DNA of 19,466 nucleotides from HGM04593 sp045630965 (lineage in GTDB: Bacteria; Bacteroidota; Bacteroidia; Bacteroidales; Bacteroidaceae), in the NCBI GenBank assembly GCA_045630965.1, contig JAZQTU010000011.1, positions 1 through 19,466 of the forward strand, given 5' to 3'. Made by a program: the position numbers and the translations under genes. The notes under the pieces are model-generated. The model did no database searches. It was not told the origin of the DNA and saw only the letters and a list, made by a program, of their open reading frames with translations. This document shows positions 18,196 to 19,466 of the stretch, piece after piece (position 1 is the stretch's first letter; every line of letters starts with the position of its first letter).

Positions 18196-18392
18196 TGAAA
18201 CAAAAGATTAAACAAGCAATCCTGACAATCCTTGAGCAGAAGAAGAGAGACGGAGATGTGCTGTCCTTTGCTACTAGCATTGAGGTGGCACATCTGCTTC
18301 ATATGAACGCCCTGGAGGTGGAGAAGATTGCAAAGGATATCGAGGGAATTGAGAAAAGCAGAACATTAAATCACGATTGTTATTATGAGTAA
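18195..18392 (+). CDS. Small winged-HTH-like protein, 65 residues
   Basis: Overlaps the previous stop in TGATGA. MKQKIKQAILTILEQKKRDGDVLSFATSIEVAHLLHMNALEVEKIAKDIEGIEKSR has the helical layout of a small winged helix (AHLLHMNALEVEKIAKD as recognition segment). The end overlaps the methyltransferase start, so it could be a controller protein for it, but I see no characteristic C-protein sequence. Confidence 0.58.
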   Translation: MKQKIKQAILTILEQKKRDGDVLSFATSIEVAHLLHMNALEVEKIAKDIEGIEKSRTLNHDCYYE

Positions 18393-19134
18393 GTTTATTT
18401 ATACGGAAGAGAAGCCATTGAGGGTGTGTACTCTTTGTTCAGGATACGATAGCCAATGCATGGCTCTAGATGTCCTTGGGTTACCATATGAATTAGTGGT
18501 TTGGTCTGAGATTGATAAATTTGCTTGCCAGGCACACGATGCCGTCTATCCGCAGTATAAGGATAGGAATGTAGGAGATATGACAAAAGTTGATTGGGGG
18601 GAGCAACCGGACTTCGACCTTCTAACCTATTCGACTCCTTGTCAGGACATATCTACGGCAGGTAAGCAAGCAGGTTTAGTCGAGGGTTCAGACACACGAT
18701 CATCAATCATCTGGTACACCAAGTATGCAATTCAGCAGAAGAAACCAAAGTATCTGTTAGGAGAGAATGTAAAGAACCTTGTCGGCAAGAACCACCGACC
18801 GGAGTATTTCCGATGGTTGCAGTTCCTGGAGAGCGAGGGATACACCAACTACTATGCAGTTATCAACGCAAAAGACTGTGGTGTTCCGCAGAATCGAGAA
18901 AGGGTATTCACATTGAGTATTCATGGAGAACATGACATCTTCCATTTCCCTGCTCCTATTCCTTTGGAGCTTCGACTAAAGGATGTTCTTGAAGAAGAGG
19001 TTGATGACAAGTATGTACTTTCGGAAACTGCGATTCAAGGTTTCTTGAAACACAACGAGAATCATAAAGCAAAAGGTACTGGCTTCCTTTGGATTCCGAA
19101 GGATGTCGATAATCCGGGGGGGGCAAATTGCTAA
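18385..19134 (+). CDS. C5-cytosine DNA methyltransferase (5' part, frame broken downstream)
   Basis: Residues 1-249 carry the catalytic motifs: motif I VCTLCSGYDSQCMALD (14-29), acidic residue in VVWSEID (38-44), motif IV TYSTPCQDIS with catalytic C86, motif VI LGENVKNL (ENV 127-129), and motif VIII QNRERVF (169-175). The frame then runs through a tract of 8 G (19116-19123) and stops at 19132-19134 after GGANC, before motifs IX and X. The missing C-terminus is visible in other frames downstream. The enzyme methylates cytosine C5 in a short target; the target is not readable from the sequence. Phage methyltransferases commonly protect against restriction. Confidence 0.85.
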   Translation: MSKFIYTEEKPLRVCTLCSGYDSQCMALDVLGLPYELVVWSEIDKFACQAHDAVYPQYKDRNVGDMTKVDWGEQPDFDLLTYSTPCQDISTAGKQAGLVEGSDTRSSIIWYTKYAIQQKKPKYLLGENVKNLVGKNHRPEYFRWLQFLESEGYTNYYAVINAKDCGVPQNRERVFTLSIHGEHDIFHFPAPIPLELRLKDVLEEEVDDKYVLSETAIQGFLKHNENHKAKGTGFLWIPKDVDNPGGANC

Positions 19135-19458
19135 TTGCCTCTCAGCAAGACAATTCAAGTGCGGAGCAACTGACAACTACATTAGAGAAACGAGGGGGGG
19201 GGATTCAGTTGCTAACTGCATCAGAGCAACCGGAGCAATCTGTCCAACGGACAATACCATTAGAGAGTGCATCCGTTGCGAGTTGTCTCAGAGCGAGGGC
19301 ATCCCTTAATGCTACTGATAATACCATAGTGCAATATGCAAAAGAAAGTTTTACCAATGAACCCGATGCCTGATGGGAGTTGCCGGACTATCAAGAGTCA
19401 ATACTACAAGAATAGTCTTGGCAACTTTAAGTCGGATCGTAGCCATGTCGTTCTGTGA
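19104..19458 (+). pseudogene. Frame-shifted 3' part of the methyltransferase with tandem repeats
   Basis: In frame 2 (from about 19104) the text continues GGQIANCLSARQFKCGATDN and then TRGGDSVANCIRATGAICPTDN, ending at 19309. A third unit ASVASCLRARASLNATDNTI is in frame 0, and MNPMPDGSCRTIKSQYYKNS, an end expected for this enzyme type, is in frame 1 (19357-19458). Two G tracts lie here (8 G at 19116, 9 G at 19194). So the C-terminus is split across three frames. It may be decayed, assembled with homopolymer errors, or switchable. The right edge of the window cuts the region. Confidence 0.6.
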
Positions 19459-19466
19459 GCCAAGGA

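Noticed and set aside
19116..19335. Diversity-generating retroelement variable repeat
   Set aside because: No reverse transcriptase or template repeat is visible, and the units differ by ordinary changes rather than by adenine-specific substitutions.

Overview
The window reads as part of a temperate, tailed-phage-like genome (phage or prophage) of a Bacteroidales host. The signs are: a Bacteroidetes-type promoter (TTTG, 19 nt, TATATTTG at 802-832); start codons without Shine-Dalgarno sequences; a Bacteroidetes-style tyrosine integrase beside a tRNA-derived attachment site; two XRE-like regulators; and a recombination/replication block (Sak3/DUF1071-like annealing protein, Gp157, DUF1367-like protein, initiator, DnaB helicase) followed by many tiny overlapping ORFs. 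All family names come from reading the proteins by eye; no database search was possible.

Layout. 1-920: a minus-strand gene resembling a terminase small subunit, then an AT-rich promoter region. 921-3976: a Gp88-like Cys-rich protein followed by a run of small unrecognised ORFs. Three of their junctions carry the same architecture (TAG stop, GAACGA, short spacer, hairpin with a different stem each time, TGCCAA). The hexamer GAACGA occurs 23 times on the plus strand between 2241 and 5101, in and between genes. 3988-5492: a compact tyrosine recombinase and two hypothetical genes, ending at a convergent terminator. 5566-7581: the main integrase, a probable attP (3' half of tRNA-Arg(ACG) with its terminator, flanked by 11-bp-phased TTTGCACT repeats) and an XRE-like regulator. 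7585-8587: a lipoprotein and a second XRE-like regulator. 8632-9237: repeats and palindromes likely to be operators, then about 400 nt of hairpin-rich noncoding sequence ending in a terminator. 9245-10161: four small early genes, including an excisionase-like and a DnaJ-like zinc protein. 10162-10806: a second structured noncoding region with two abnormal tRNA-like folds and two tandem terminators. 10829-15049: recombination and replication genes; a probable origin (GCACCGA iterons followed by an AT-rich stretch) lies inside the initiator gene, and the DnaB helicase ends in an SSB-like acidic tip. 15158-19466: a ParB-like protein, HTH proteins, a radical SAM protein, small Cys-rich proteins and a C5 cytosine methyltransferase whose 3' part is split over three frames around poly-G tracts.

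How it fits together: the left regulators and integrase would set lysogeny, the plus-strand operons from about 8.7 kb rightward would be early lytic functions, and the 3' end holds DNA modification and accessory genes. The observations most worth checking are the hairpin/GAACGA small-ORF array beside a recombinase, the two structured RNA regions with aberrant tRNA-like folds, and the poly-G-interrupted methyltransferase.
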